NCBI RefSeq assembly: GCF_003335045.1
Contig: NZ_QOZG01000001.1
Location: 248,001-312,000 of the forward strand
Source of the DNA: Paramesorhizobium salinisoli
GTDB lineage: Bacteria; Pseudomonadota; Alphaproteobacteria; Rhizobiales; Rhizobiaceae
Length of the DNA: 64,000 bases
Reading direction: 5' to 3'
A program made the translations under genes and the position numbers. A model generated the notes under the pieces. It made no database searches. It saw nothing but the letters and a program-made list of their open reading frames with translations, and was not told the origin of the DNA. Positions 50,621 to 59,439 of this stretch are shown in pieces. Numbering within the stretch: position 1 is the stretch's first letter; every line of letters begins with the position of its first letter.

Positions 50621-51871
50621 ATGCCCGAGATCAGGTCCACAATGAAGCAAGCCGCCCCGCGCAATGAAAAGCTCAACCGCGCCGTGCGTCAAAATTCGCT
50701 TTTCTCCAAAGCGGGCGTATCCGAACGACTTTTTGCCCATGTCTTCAAGGGGCTGGTCTATCCCCAGATATGGGAGGATCCGGAAGTGGACATGGCGGCG
50801 CTGGAGATTGGCCCCGGCCACCGCATCGTCACCATCGCATCCGGCGGCTGCAACGCGCTTTCCTATCTCACCGCCGATCCGGCCAGCGTCGAGGCGGTCG
50901 ACTTGAACCAGGCGCATGTGGCATTCAACCGGCTGAAACTTGCAGCCCTCGCCCATCTGCCCAATTACGATGCCTTTTACCGTTTCTATGGCACCGCCGA
51001 CGACAAGACCAATCTGCAGGCCTATGAGCGATTCATTCAGCCGCATCTCGATCCGCAAAGCCGCGCCTATTGGGAAAAGCGGATGCTCTCGGGCCGTCGC
51101 CGCATTTCGATCTTCTGGCGCGATCTCTACCGTCACGGCCTGCTCGGCGTATTCATCGGCATGGGCCATCGCGTCGCCCGCCTCTACGGCATCGATCCGC
51201 GAGATATCCTGAAGGCGCGCACCATCGAGGAGCAGCGCACCTTCTTCGACACAGCCCTGGCGCCCCTCTTCGACAAACGCATGATCCGCTGGGCAACGGC
51301 CCGCAAATCCTCGCTCTTCGGCCTGGGCATCCCCCCACAGCAATATGATGCGCTGGCGACCGCCGGTAATGGCGACATGGCGGCCATCCTGCGCGGCCGG
51401 CTGGAAAAGCTTGCCTGCGGATTCCCGCTGGCAGACAATTATTTCGCCTGGCAAGCCTTTGGCCGCGGCTATAGCGCCGATGCCGAAACCGGTCCGCTGC
51501 CGCCTTATCTCTCCCGCGCCAATTTCGACAAGGTGCGGACACGCGTGGCCCGCATGAGCGTCGTCAATGCCTCCTATACGGAGTTCCTTGCCGCAAAGCC
51601 CGATGCGTCGGTAGACCGCTTCATCCTGCTCGATGCGCAGGACTGGATGAATGATGCGCAGTTGAACGATGTCTGGCGCGAGATCACCCGCACGGCGGCG
51701 CCCGGCGCACGCGTCATCTTCCGCACTGCCGCCGAGCCGAGCATCCTGCCTGGCCGCGTAGATCCCGCCATTCTCGCCCGCTGGGGCTATCGGGAGGAAT
51801 TGTCGCGCGAACTCCACGACCGCGACCGCTCCTCCATCTATGGCGGGTTCCATCTCTACCATCTGGTCTGA
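50621..51871 (+). CDS. btaA: BtaA, SAM:diacylglycerol 3-amino-3-carboxypropyltransferase
   Basis: The protein (416 residues from ATG at 50621; a start at 50642 is also possible) belongs to DUF3419/BtaA. The opening contains LVYPQIWEDPEVDMAALEIG, the SAM-binding segment is RIVTIASGGCNALSYLTADP, and VDRFILLDAQDWMNDAQLND is also conserved. It transfers the 3-amino-3-carboxypropyl group of SAM to diacylglycerol to make the head group of the betaine lipid DGTS. The next gene is btaB, 12 bases away. In rhizobia these lipids replace phospholipids under phosphate starvation. Confidence 0.9.
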   Translation: MPEIRSTMKQAAPRNEKLNRAVRQNSLFSKAGVSERLFAHVFKGLVYPQIWEDPEVDMAALEIGPGHRIVTIASGGCNALSYLTADPASVEAVDLNQAHVAFNRLKLAALAHLPNYDAFYRFYGTADDKTNLQAYERFIQPHLDPQSRAYWEKRMLSGRRRISIFWRDLYRHGLLGVFIGMGHRVARLYGIDPRDILKARTIEEQRTFFDTALAPLFDKRMIRWATARKSSLFGLGIPPQQYDALATAGNGDMAAILRGRLEKLACGFPLADNYFAWQAFGRGYSADAETGPLPPYLSRANFDKVRTRVARMSVVNASYTEFLAAKPDASVDRFILLDAQDWMNDAQLNDVWREITRTAAPGARVIFRTAAEPSILPGRVDPAILARWGYREELSRELHDRDRSSIYGGFHLYHLV

Positions 51872-51883
51872 AGGACGTCCGGC

Positions 51884-52546
51884 ATGTTCGGCAAGGTTGA
51901 GAAGATCGATCATGGAAGCCTGATGGACCGCGTCTATCGCCGGCAGCGCCATGTCTACGACGCGACGCGAAAATATTATCTGCTCGGGCGCGACCAGATG
52001 ATTGCCGGTCTTGATATTCCCTCGGGCGGCAGCGTTCTCGAAATCGGCTGTGGCACCGGGCGCAATCTTATCAAGACGATGAATCTGTTTCCCAGCGCAC
52101 ATCTCTACGGCATTGATATCTCCCGTGAAATGCTCGACACCGCGCAGAAGGCGGCAGAGCGCGCGGGTATCGCCGACAGGCTTAAGCTGGCCTATGCCGA
52201 CGCCGCCCGCTTTGATCCGCAGGCGCTATTCGGGCGCAAGGATTTCGACCGCATCTTCATCTCCTATGCCGTGTCGATGATCCCGCAATGGCAGGCGGTG
52301 ATGCGCGAAGCGGTGGCGCATCTGGCGCCGGGCGGCGAACTCCATATCGTTGATTTCGGCGACCAGAAAAGGCTGCCGCGCTGGTTTCGGGCCGTCCTCT
52401 ATCGATGGCTGGAATTGTTCCACGTCACGCCGCGCAACGATCTCTTTGTGCTAGCAAGCTCGATCGCCGCCGGCACCGGCGCAAAGGCCGAGGCGCGCGC
52501 ACTCTATCGCGGCTTTGCCTGGATTTCAGTCATACGGTGTCCATAA
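51884..52546 (+). CDS. btaB: BtaB, N-methyltransferase of betaine lipid synthesis
   Basis: The 220-residue class I methyltransferase has the SAM motif SVLEIGCGTGRNLIKTMNLF near residues 50-70, followed by YGIDISREMLDTA and DRIFISYAVSMIPQWQ. It would trimethylate the amino group made by BtaA to give DGTS. The operon context with btaA is the main support for this rather than a generic methyltransferase. Confidence 0.88.
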   Translation: MFGKVEKIDHGSLMDRVYRRQRHVYDATRKYYLLGRDQMIAGLDIPSGGSVLEIGCGTGRNLIKTMNLFPSAHLYGIDISREMLDTAQKAAERAGIADRLKLAYADAARFDPQALFGRKDFDRIFISYAVSMIPQWQAVMREAVAHLAPGGELHIVDFGDQKRLPRWFRAVLYRWLELFHVTPRNDLFVLASSIAAGTGAKAEARALYRGFAWISVIRCP

Positions 52547-52619
52547 GTTTTTTCAGGTCATGAATTCGGATGACGGCCAGCGGCGGATCGCGTAACGCTT
52601 TATAAACGCTGTTTCCAAT

Positions 52620-53465
52620 ATGGCCTTTTCCATGAAGCGCACCGCCACCGTTATGCTGTCCCTGTTCCTGTCTGCATTGTCTTTATCTGCATGCACGACG
52701 GTGGATTACGATTTTTCCGAGCCGGCAAAAACCGTCAGGACGGAGCGTAAAGTCACGTTTGCCTATCCTGCCGTCCGGGCGCCGAAATTCGGCGACCGCA
52801 AACCGCATGAGTGGAAGGGCAAGACCCCCTGGCACTATGCAGTCCATGGGACCGATGTCTCCAAATATCAGAGTTCCATCGATTGGAAGACCGCGCGCGA
52901 AAGCGGTATTTCCTTCGTCTTCATCAAGGCGACGGAAGGCGGCGACCGGGCGGATGAACGCTTTGCCGAACATTGGTCCAAGGCGCGTGCGGTCGGAATG
53001 CCACGCGGCGCTTATCATTTCTTTTATTTCTGCCGACCGGCAATCGAGCAGGCGCAATGGTTCATCCGCCATGTGCCGCGCGATCCCGGCGCCTTGCCGC
53101 CGGTCCTTGACATGGAGTGGAACCATCTGTCGCCCACCTGCAAGCGGCGCCCCGAAGCAAGCGTCGTACGCCGCGAAATGCAAGTTTTCCTCGATATGGT
53201 CGAACGCCATTACGGCAAGCGCCCGATCATCTATACGACGGTCGATTTCTTCGACGAGAACGGTCTGGAGAGCATGAAGGAATACCCCTTCTGGCTGCGG
53301 TCCGTCGCGGGGCATCCGAGCGAAAAATACGGCTCCCATCCCTGGACCTTCTGGCAATATACGGGGACCGGTAAAGTGCCCGGTATTGACGGCGATGCCG
53401 ATATAAACGTCTTCGCCGGAAGCCCCGAGCAATGGCGTAACTGGGTCGAGGGCAAAAAGCGCTGA
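52620..53465 (+). CDS. GH25 lysozyme-like lipoprotein
   Basis: The 281-residue protein has a lipoprotein signal (FLSALSLSACTTVDYDF) and a GH25 catalytic domain. The active-site Asp lies in VHGTDVSKYQSSIDWKTARE, the catalytic Asp/Glu are in PPVLDMEWNHLSPTCK, and the terminal TFWQYTGTGKVPGIDGDADI is family-typical. The enzyme cleaves the MurNAc-GlcNAc bond. A start at 52632 is also possible. Outer-membrane lipidation and a role in envelope turnover are inferred; neither start has a clear ribosome site. It is 73 bases downstream of btaB. Confidence 0.88.
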   Translation: MAFSMKRTATVMLSLFLSALSLSACTTVDYDFSEPAKTVRTERKVTFAYPAVRAPKFGDRKPHEWKGKTPWHYAVHGTDVSKYQSSIDWKTARESGISFVFIKATEGGDRADERFAEHWSKARAVGMPRGAYHFFYFCRPAIEQAQWFIRHVPRDPGALPPVLDMEWNHLSPTCKRRPEASVVRREMQVFLDMVERHYGKRPIIYTTVDFFDENGLESMKEYPFWLRSVAGHPSEKYGSHPWTFWQYTGTGKVPGIDGDADINVFAGSPEQWRNWVEGKKR

Positions 53466-53585
53466 TTTCAGCGCCGTCCCGGCCATTATATCAGCCGCAG
53501 TCCAAGAATAGTCTCAATTGCGCGCATCTTGCTCTGCCACAAGCTCCCCTACACCGATAGAAATGATCCCGAGAGAACATCATTC

Positions 53586-54824
53586 ATGAAGAAGACCGCC
53601 CTTCTGCTGGCAGCATCGTTCTTTGCCTCGACAGCGCTCGCAGCAGCCCAGCAGCCATCCCCCGCCCCCGGCGCCGTCAATGGTACAGCCGATGGGACCG
53701 CAGCCATCAAACCGGCTTGCGGCGGCGATATGGAGGCCTGGCTTGATGGCGTGATCAGGGAAGCCCGCGCGGCCGGCGTCACCGACAAGGGCATCAGCGA
53801 ACTCTACAAGGCCTCGATCGACGACAAGGTGCTTGCCCGCGACCGCTCGCAAGGCATCTTCAACATGACCTTCCTTGATTTCTCCAAGCGGCTCATCTCG
53901 GACGCTCGGTTGAGGAAGGGTCGTGAAAACCTGGTCAAATACGCTGATGTGTTCAAGAAAGCGGAAGAGACCTACGGCGTTCCCGGCCCCGTTATCGCAT
54001 CTTTCTGGGGCCTCGAAACCGATTACGGCGCGGTGCAGGGCGATTTCGACACGCTGAATGCGCTTGTGACATTGTCCTATGATTGCCGCAGGCCGGAACT
54101 GTTCCGCCCGCAACTGATCGCGCTCCTGAAGCTGTTCGACCAGGGCGTAGTCGATGCGCGTACGACGGGCGCATGGGCTGGCGAGATCGGCCAGATGCAA
54201 ATCCTGCCGCTCGATTATCTCGAACGCGGCACCGATGGCGACGGCGACGGGCGCGTCAACCTGAAGGACAGCCCGCCGGACGCGATCATGACTGCGGCCC
54301 GGATGTTGCATGATCTCGGCTGGAAGAGGGGTCAACCCTGGCTGGAAGAAGTGCGGCTAACGAAGGATCTCCCCTGGGAGCAGGCGATCCGCACCAACCG
54401 CATGCCCCATTCCAAATGGGCGGCATGGGGCGTGGAAGGCATGGACGGCCCGCTCGGGCCCGATGATGGCGACGCCTCGCTGCTTCTGCCGATGGGACGC
54501 AAAGGCCCGGCCTTCCTCTCCTATCCAAACTTCGACGTCTTCGTCGAATGGAACAAATCGATCGTCTACGCGACCACCGCCGCCTTTTTCGCTGCTCGCC
54601 TTGCCGGCGCGCCCGCTTTGGAGGCAACCACCCCGGAACCAGGTCTCGACACCGAGCAGATGAAGGCGCTGCAGACGAAACTCGCGGCGCGCGGCTACGA
54701 AATGGGCAAGATCGACGGCGTCTTCGGCGTGCTGACGCGCGACGCGGTACGCGCCGAACAGATCCGCTTCGGCATGCCCGCGGATTCCTGGCCGACGGCC
54801 GAGTTGCTGAACAAGCTTCAGTAG
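53586..54824 (+). CDS. MltB-type lytic murein transglycosylase
   Basis: The 412-residue exported protein has a signal peptide (LLLAASFFASTALAAAQQ), an SLT_2 (MltB) domain with catalytic Glu in VIASFWGLETDYGAVQ and the GEIGQMQILPLDY loop, and a C-terminal peptidoglycan-binding domain (ALQTKLAARGYEMGKIDGVF). It cleaves glycan strands with anhydro-MurNAc formation. The start is set at 53586 by the signal peptide; the open frame reaches 53529. Its stop codon TAG is the first part of the TAGCGAA repeat. Confidence 0.92.
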   Translation: MKKTALLLAASFFASTALAAAQQPSPAPGAVNGTADGTAAIKPACGGDMEAWLDGVIREARAAGVTDKGISELYKASIDDKVLARDRSQGIFNMTFLDFSKRLISDARLRKGRENLVKYADVFKKAEETYGVPGPVIASFWGLETDYGAVQGDFDTLNALVTLSYDCRRPELFRPQLIALLKLFDQGVVDARTTGAWAGEIGQMQILPLDYLERGTDGDGDGRVNLKDSPPDAIMTAARMLHDLGWKRGQPWLEEVRLTKDLPWEQAIRTNRMPHSKWAAWGVEGMDGPLGPDDGDASLLLPMGRKGPAFLSYPNFDVFVEWNKSIVYATTAAFFAARLAGAPALEATTPEPGLDTEQMKALQTKLAARGYEMGKIDGVFGVLTRDAVRAEQIRFGMPADSWPTAELLNKLQ

Positions 54825-54856
54825 CGAATAGCGAATAGCGAATAGCGAATAGCGAA
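54822..54856. repeat. Tandem heptanucleotide repeat, five TAGCGAA units
   Basis: TAGCGAA occurs five times without interruption, starting with the stop codon of the MltB-type gene. The number of units can change by slippage without changing the protein, because each added unit begins with the stop. No function is visible. Confidence 0.95.
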
Positions 54857-54877
54857 TGTAATCACTGACGATGCATA

Positions 54878-54901
54878 GGGAGTAGAGATTTTTCTACTCC
54901 C
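54878..54901. terminator. Convergent terminator hairpin
   Basis: GGGAGTAGA and TCTACTCCC form a 9-base stem with the loop GATTTT. It lies between the MltB-type gene and the convergent GGDEF-EAL gene. Confidence 0.75.
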
Positions 54902-54929
54902 TATTTACTACTCGTATCTCACTCATTCC

Positions 54930-57485
54930 TCACGCCACCCGCTTCTCCTCGCCGAAATATGCTCCGATGATGCCGGCGACATTCTCCGATGCGACGGGCG
55001 GGCTGAACAGGAATCCCTGCAATTCACCGCATTGTTCGGCCCGCAGGCGCTCGAGCTGAGCGGCCGTCTCGACCCCCTCTGCCGTGGTGTCGATGCCAAG
55101 GCTCGCGCCGAGCCCAATGATCGCCCGCACGATTGCCAATGATTCCGGGCTATTGTCGATTTCGCGCACGAAAGAGCGGTCGATCTTCAGCCGGTTGAAG
55201 GGAAACTGCTTGAGATAGTGCAGGCTGGAATAGCCGGTGCCGAAATCGTCGAGTGCAATGCGTACGCCACGCTCGCGAAGCTGCCGCAGCAGCGCGAGAT
55301 TGGCCGCGCTGTCGTCGAGGATAACAGATTCGGTAATCTCGATCTCGAGCCTTTCGGGAGCAAGCCCGCTCAGACGCAACGCATCTTCGATCACCTCCAG
55401 GAGCCCTCCGCTTCGGAACTGCACAGGAGAAACATTGATGGCGACCATGAGCGGATCAGGCCAGGAAGCCGCCTGACGGCAGGCCTCGTGCAGCATCCAG
55501 CGTCCGAGCCGATCGATCTGGCCGGTTTCTTCGGCAATCGGAATGAACTCCATGGGCGATACCATGCCGCGGCTCGGATGACGCCAGCGCATCAGCGCCT
55601 CGAAGCCGCACAATATACCCGATTGGACCGAAAGGATCGGCTGGAAATGCGCCTCGAACTGGCTGGCGATGTCGGCACTGCGCAAGTCCATTTCCAGCGA
55701 CCGGCGGGTGCTGACCTGCACATCCATCTCCGGCTCGAAGAAGCGCACCACGCCCTTGCTTGACCGTTTGGCACGGTAGAGAGCCAGGTCGGCGCATCTG
55801 AGCAGATCGTCGGCCACGGTCGCGTCAACTGGCGCGACCGCTCCGCCGATGCTGGCGCCAATGCGGACCGGTCTGCCCTCGACGCTGGAAATCAATGACA
55901 GTTCCTTGCCGATGCGCCGGGCGAGCACCTCGATCTGCTCCCGGGAGTCCAGTCCCGGTGCGAAGATAGCGAACTCGTCTCCGCCGAGCCGCGCGACAAT
56001 ATCCCCTTCGCGCAGGCGCTTCTTCAGCCGCTTCATCACTTCGATTAACACCGCATCGCCCGCAGCATGGCCGAGTGTGTCATTGATCACCTTGAAATCG
56101 TCCAGGTCGATCATCAACACACCGAAAGCCCGCCCACCGGTGGCGAGATCGCTGGCCGCCTCCTCGATGGCGCGTGTGAACACCGTCCGGTTGGCTGCGC
56201 CCGTCAGCGGGTCGTGATGGGCCAGATAGGTGACATGCGCCTCGGCCCGGCGACGTTCGGTGATATCCATGATGGTTGAAAGCGTCGCCGGCCGGCCATC
56301 GACGAGGACTTCGCTGGCATATTCGATGATATCGAGAATCCTGCCATCGGCCGTACGGTGGCGCAGGCTGGCTTCAGACGAGGCGATATTTTCGTTACTG
56401 TTATCCCGCCCGCCAGCGCAGAGATCCGCCCCATCGAGTTTCAGGAATGCTTCGCGGCAATAACCATAAAGGCGCAGAGCCGCCTCGTTGACATTGAGAA
56501 AGCCCTCCTCACCGTAGGCACGCACATACATCGGCGCCGGATTGTCGTCGAAGAGCGACCGGAAGAGCGTCACGCGTGATTTGAGTTCACGAATATCGGT
56601 CAACGTGACCGCGAGTATTCCGTCCGCGGAATTCACGCCGACCTGCAAGGCAAGCGGGTTTGCACCGAACTGGTAGGTCAGTTCGAACGGTTCGATCGGC
56701 TCGCCGCGCGCTGCCCGGAGCAGTCGGGCAGGCACGCGATCAATACCGAGCCGGGCGAGCGCCTGGGAAAGAAGGGTAGATTGCAGGAGATCGGGCTGCG
56801 ATCCGAGAAATCGTGCAGCAGCCTCGTTGATGCTCAATATGTAGAAGTCGCGCGGCAATCCGTCTTCGCCCACAACGGGATTGAGCCCGAGAATGCCCTG
56901 CTGCGAAGCGTTGATCAGCAGTCTGGGGAGATTGAGCAACGCCTTGCGCGGACGCATGATCAGCAGGAAATATTCCCCGCTCCAGCGGCACGAAAGCGGG
57001 AAAGCGGTGATCTCAACGGTCGATACATTGTTATCGATCAGCCATCGGCAAAGCGCGAGACGCGGTTCGCCGGCGAGCCGCGATCGACCGATCGCCGAAG
57101 CGATGGCCTGCCTGAAGATGAAGGACACATCTCCAAGAACGGGAGCCGCCGTCTCGCTGAGGCGGATAATAGACCTGACTGCTTTGCCGATGCGCAGGAT
57201 TCTGTCGGCCGCGCCGGGCAGGCAGTGGACCACCGCGATCTCGTCTGCGAAGCGGCCCATATTACCCAGCGTGAAATCCTCGTAGGAAGGCAACGGGGTA
57301 TTGATGCGTGCGGCCTGCCAGCAATGCAGCATGTAGCGCACGTCTTCGAACTCGGTCGGGATATTGATCGCATCTTCCGGCAAATCGCCTGATGCGTTCA
57401 CCTCGCCGCTCCAAGGCCCCGCCCTATCGGCATCCGGTGCGCAAAACACCGCTCGCGACACCGCTTCGTTCCTGAATGCAAACAT
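54930..57485 (-). CDS. PAS-GGDEF-EAL cyclic di-GMP turnover protein
   Basis: The 851-residue protein is soluble by eye. Residues 67-179 look like a PAS_5-type sensor (DFTLGNMGRFADEIAVVHCL). A middle PAS-like region (about 194-300) and a PAS/PAC (310-409) follow. The GGDEF domain (414-581) has an intact GGDEF at 501-505 and the inhibitory-site REGD at 492-495. The EAL domain (600-848) has an intact FEAL (629-631) and the metal motif RIALDDFGTGYSS. Both activities may be present, so the net direction is unclear. The start at 57485 has GAGGAAC upstream; the frame is open to 57578. Neighbours do not indicate the signal sensed. Confidence 0.92.
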   Translation of the reverse strand: MFAFRNEAVSRAVFCAPDADRAGPWSGEVNASGDLPEDAINIPTEFEDVRYMLHCWQAARINTPLPSYEDFTLGNMGRFADEIAVVHCLPGAADRILRIGKAVRSIIRLSETAAPVLGDVSFIFRQAIASAIGRSRLAGEPRLALCRWLIDNNVSTVEITAFPLSCRWSGEYFLLIMRPRKALLNLPRLLINASQQGILGLNPVVGEDGLPRDFYILSINEAAARFLGSQPDLLQSTLLSQALARLGIDRVPARLLRAARGEPIEPFELTYQFGANPLALQVGVNSADGILAVTLTDIRELKSRVTLFRSLFDDNPAPMYVRAYGEEGFLNVNEAALRLYGYCREAFLKLDGADLCAGGRDNSNENIASSEASLRHRTADGRILDIIEYASEVLVDGRPATLSTIMDITERRRAEAHVTYLAHHDPLTGAANRTVFTRAIEEAASDLATGGRAFGVLMIDLDDFKVINDTLGHAAGDAVLIEVMKRLKKRLREGDIVARLGGDEFAIFAPGLDSREQIEVLARRIGKELSLISSVEGRPVRIGASIGGAVAPVDATVADDLLRCADLALYRAKRSSKGVVRFFEPEMDVQVSTRRSLEMDLRSADIASQFEAHFQPILSVQSGILCGFEALMRWRHPSRGMVSPMEFIPIAEETGQIDRLGRWMLHEACRQAASWPDPLMVAINVSPVQFRSGGLLEVIEDALRLSGLAPERLEIEITESVILDDSAANLALLRQLRERGVRIALDDFGTGYSSLHYLKQFPFNRLKIDRSFVREIDNSPESLAIVRAIIGLGASLGIDTTAEGVETAAQLERLRAEQCGELQGFLFSPPVASENVAGIIGAYFGEEKRVA

Positions 57486-57675
57486 GACAGTTCCTCGTCG
57501 GGATCGATGATCCTGACGCTGTGAGGGAGTGAAACACGGAACATGCCGATGAAGCTCGGCTTCGACGGACGGCATCATGCCTCGCGCCTGAACTGCGCGC
57601 CGCTCTGGTCGGACTTTAGCCAGCCATCCTTACAAAGGCCTTAAACCTGCCGTGACGAAAACGTCATATGGCAGG

Positions 57676-58896
57676 CTAGCCCGCCATCGTTTCGAGCGAA
57701 GCAAATCCTTCCGGTTCCCCACCCTCATGGAACGGGGTCACAACCTCAACGAAGGTATCGGGATAAAACCCGTTGAAATGGGTGCGCAACGCCATGGAAT
57801 AGGCGCCGATATGGCCGATTTCGATCCAGTCGCCGGTATCCACCGTCTCCGGCAACCAGAACGGCCGTGACAATATATCGACGGAATCGCAGGTCGCGCC
57901 GCAGACCCGGAACGGCACGATGGATTTGGCGTCGCCGCTGCGGCTCTTGATCGCCGGATCGGGGATGAAGCGGGCGGGCAGCGTGATCTTGCCAGTCCAT
58001 GAATCCGACAGCGAAGCCCATATGCCGTCATTGATGTAAAGCCGCCTGCCCTTGCGAAGCAGCACGCGCACGATCAGCGAAAACGCCCTGGCGACGATCA
58101 CGCGCCCTGGCTCCGCCACCAGCGGTAGATCGCCGAAGCCCCATTCCGCGATATCGCCGCGCAGGCGCGACATCAATTGGCCTAGCGATGGCATCTCGAC
58201 ATGCTTGCGGCGCGGGTCATGACCATATTCAGCGGGAAAGCCGCCGCCGATATCGAGGCCCGCCAGAGGAACAGCCGCGCGATTGCGCACCCAGTCCGCA
58301 GAGCGCAGCGCCCGCTCGTAAGTATCGGGATCGCTGATCTGACTGCCGACATGAAAGCAAATGCCCGTCTTGTAGCCCGTTCGGTGCAGCCGCTGCAAAA
58401 GCTCGACCGCGTGGGCGGGCGCCGCGCCGAACTTCTTCGAAAGCTCGTAGGCTGCATGGCCCTTGGTCTGGATGCGGACATAGATGGTGACGCTACCAGG
58501 ATCGATATCGAGCGCGCGCACGATCCGCGTGACCTTGGCAATCTCGTCCTCATGATCGACCGCCAGCACGCGAATCCCGTAGGTTTCCAGCGCCAGGCGG
58601 ATATCAGACTGCGCCTTGACCGGATGCATGTAGAGCATCCGCGCATCGGGCGAGGCCTGCCGCACCGCCGCGAACTCCGCCGGCGAAGCGACGTCGAACA
58701 GGTCGATCCCGTTCGCCGCCAGCGTTTCAAGAACCATCGGCTCCCCGTTTGTTTTCACCGCATAGGCGGTTTCCCCGGGGAACATCTCCCTGAATCGCCG
58801 TGCATCTTCCGCGAGCACTTGAGGACGGAAACAATAGACGGGGTGATCCGGACGTGTCGAAAGTGCGACATCCCGTGCGGTTTCGAATCGTTGCAT
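57676..58896 (-). CDS. Type III PLP-dependent decarboxylase (ornithine/lysine decarboxylase family)
   Basis: The 406-residue alanine-racemase-fold enzyme has the PLP Lys in TAYAVKTNGEP (K48), the phosphate-binding LAGLDIGGGFPAEYG, and the catalytic Cys in VCGATCDSVDIL (C336). It has Ala where the usual motif is CGPTCDS. The family decarboxylates ornithine or lysine for polyamine synthesis (putrescine or cadaverine). No speE or agmatine gene is adjacent. The start lies after GGAGG, and the gene is monocistronic. Confidence 0.88.
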   Translation of the reverse strand: MQRFETARDVALSTRPDHPVYCFRPQVLAEDARRFREMFPGETAYAVKTNGEPMVLETLAANGIDLFDVASPAEFAAVRQASPDARMLYMHPVKAQSDIRLALETYGIRVLAVDHEDEIAKVTRIVRALDIDPGSVTIYVRIQTKGHAAYELSKKFGAAPAHAVELLQRLHRTGYKTGICFHVGSQISDPDTYERALRSADWVRNRAAVPLAGLDIGGGFPAEYGHDPRRKHVEMPSLGQLMSRLRGDIAEWGFGDLPLVAEPGRVIVARAFSLIVRVLLRKGRRLYINDGIWASLSDSWTGKITLPARFIPDPAIKSRSGDAKSIVPFRVCGATCDSVDILSRPFWLPETVDTGDWIEIGHIGAYSMALRTHFNGFYPDTFVEVVTPFHEGGEPEGFASLETMAG

Positions 58897-59249
58897 CGGA
58901 CCTCCATGCCGGTCTGGCGCGAGGAACCTAACAAGGCTTGATGATAGAAAAAAGCCATTAAGACGAGTTGGGCTTAATTGAGCATTTACAGGATCGACAG
59001 CCCGCCGGAAAATGGCAGAATTCTGTTTTCCACCGCGGCGGCTTCATGCTTCACGAAAAGTGAACGAACGAAGTAAACGTTTCTTTTCAGTGATTTAGGT
59101 CGAGAAAGAGAAAAAATTTCCCCAAGCTTGCCGCAACGCAGCACAGATTCCGCTTTTTTTGTGACGCGTCCGAGCATAGATTCACCCTGTTAACCCAACG
59201 CCACGGGTCATCATTCGATGATTCATGGCGCTTCGAAGGAGGCAGACCG
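58897..59249. other. 353-base gap upstream of decarboxylase and the 28-residue peptide gene
   Basis: This divergent region is A/T-rich near 59090-59150 and contains a small hairpin (ATCATTCGATGAT, near 59210-59222) just before the small gene. It presumably carries both promoters; I cannot assign -35/-10 hexamers with confidence. Confidence 0.45.
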
Positions 59250-59336
59250 ATGGGACTTACACGTTCGCTTAACGTCCTGATGATCTGTGCAGCGTTCGCA
59301 TTTGTTGGTGCGATGGTAATGGGCCTTCTCCCGTAA
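59250..59336 (+). CDS. 28-residue single-span membrane peptide
   Basis: A strong AGGAGG, seven bases before the ATG, precedes a frame of 28 codons and a TAA stop. The peptide starts MGLTRSLNVLMICAAFAF and ends VMGLLP, with one membrane helix of about 19 residues. A convergent terminator follows at 59391. The strong ribosome site, the compact hydrophobic helix and the terminator make a real gene likely; no function is known. Confidence 0.7.
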   Translation: MGLTRSLNVLMICAAFAFVGAMVMGLLP

Positions 59337-59390
59337 GGGCGGCCCAAGACTGCAGATGGGGGTCCTCAATCCCTGGGGAAGATACAAAAC

Positions 59391-59422
59391 GAAAAAGCCC
59401 GGCACAGCGTCCGGGCTTTTTC
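59391..59422. terminator. Bidirectional terminator between the 28-residue gene and metF
   Basis: GAAAAAGCCCGG and CCGGGCTTTTTC form a perfect 12-base stem around an 8-base loop. It serves the small rightward gene and leftward metF, whose stop is 18 bases away. Confidence 0.9.
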
Positions 59423-59439
59423 ATTTTCAGCAGTACGGG

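Noticed and set aside
50579-52102. 507-codon minus-strand frame over btaA-btaB
   Set aside because: Its translation is low-complexity and lacks known features; btaA and btaB on the other strand have full family motifs.
54822-54856. CRISPR array
   Set aside because: The unit is a 7-base head-to-tail repeat without spacers and no cas gene is nearby.
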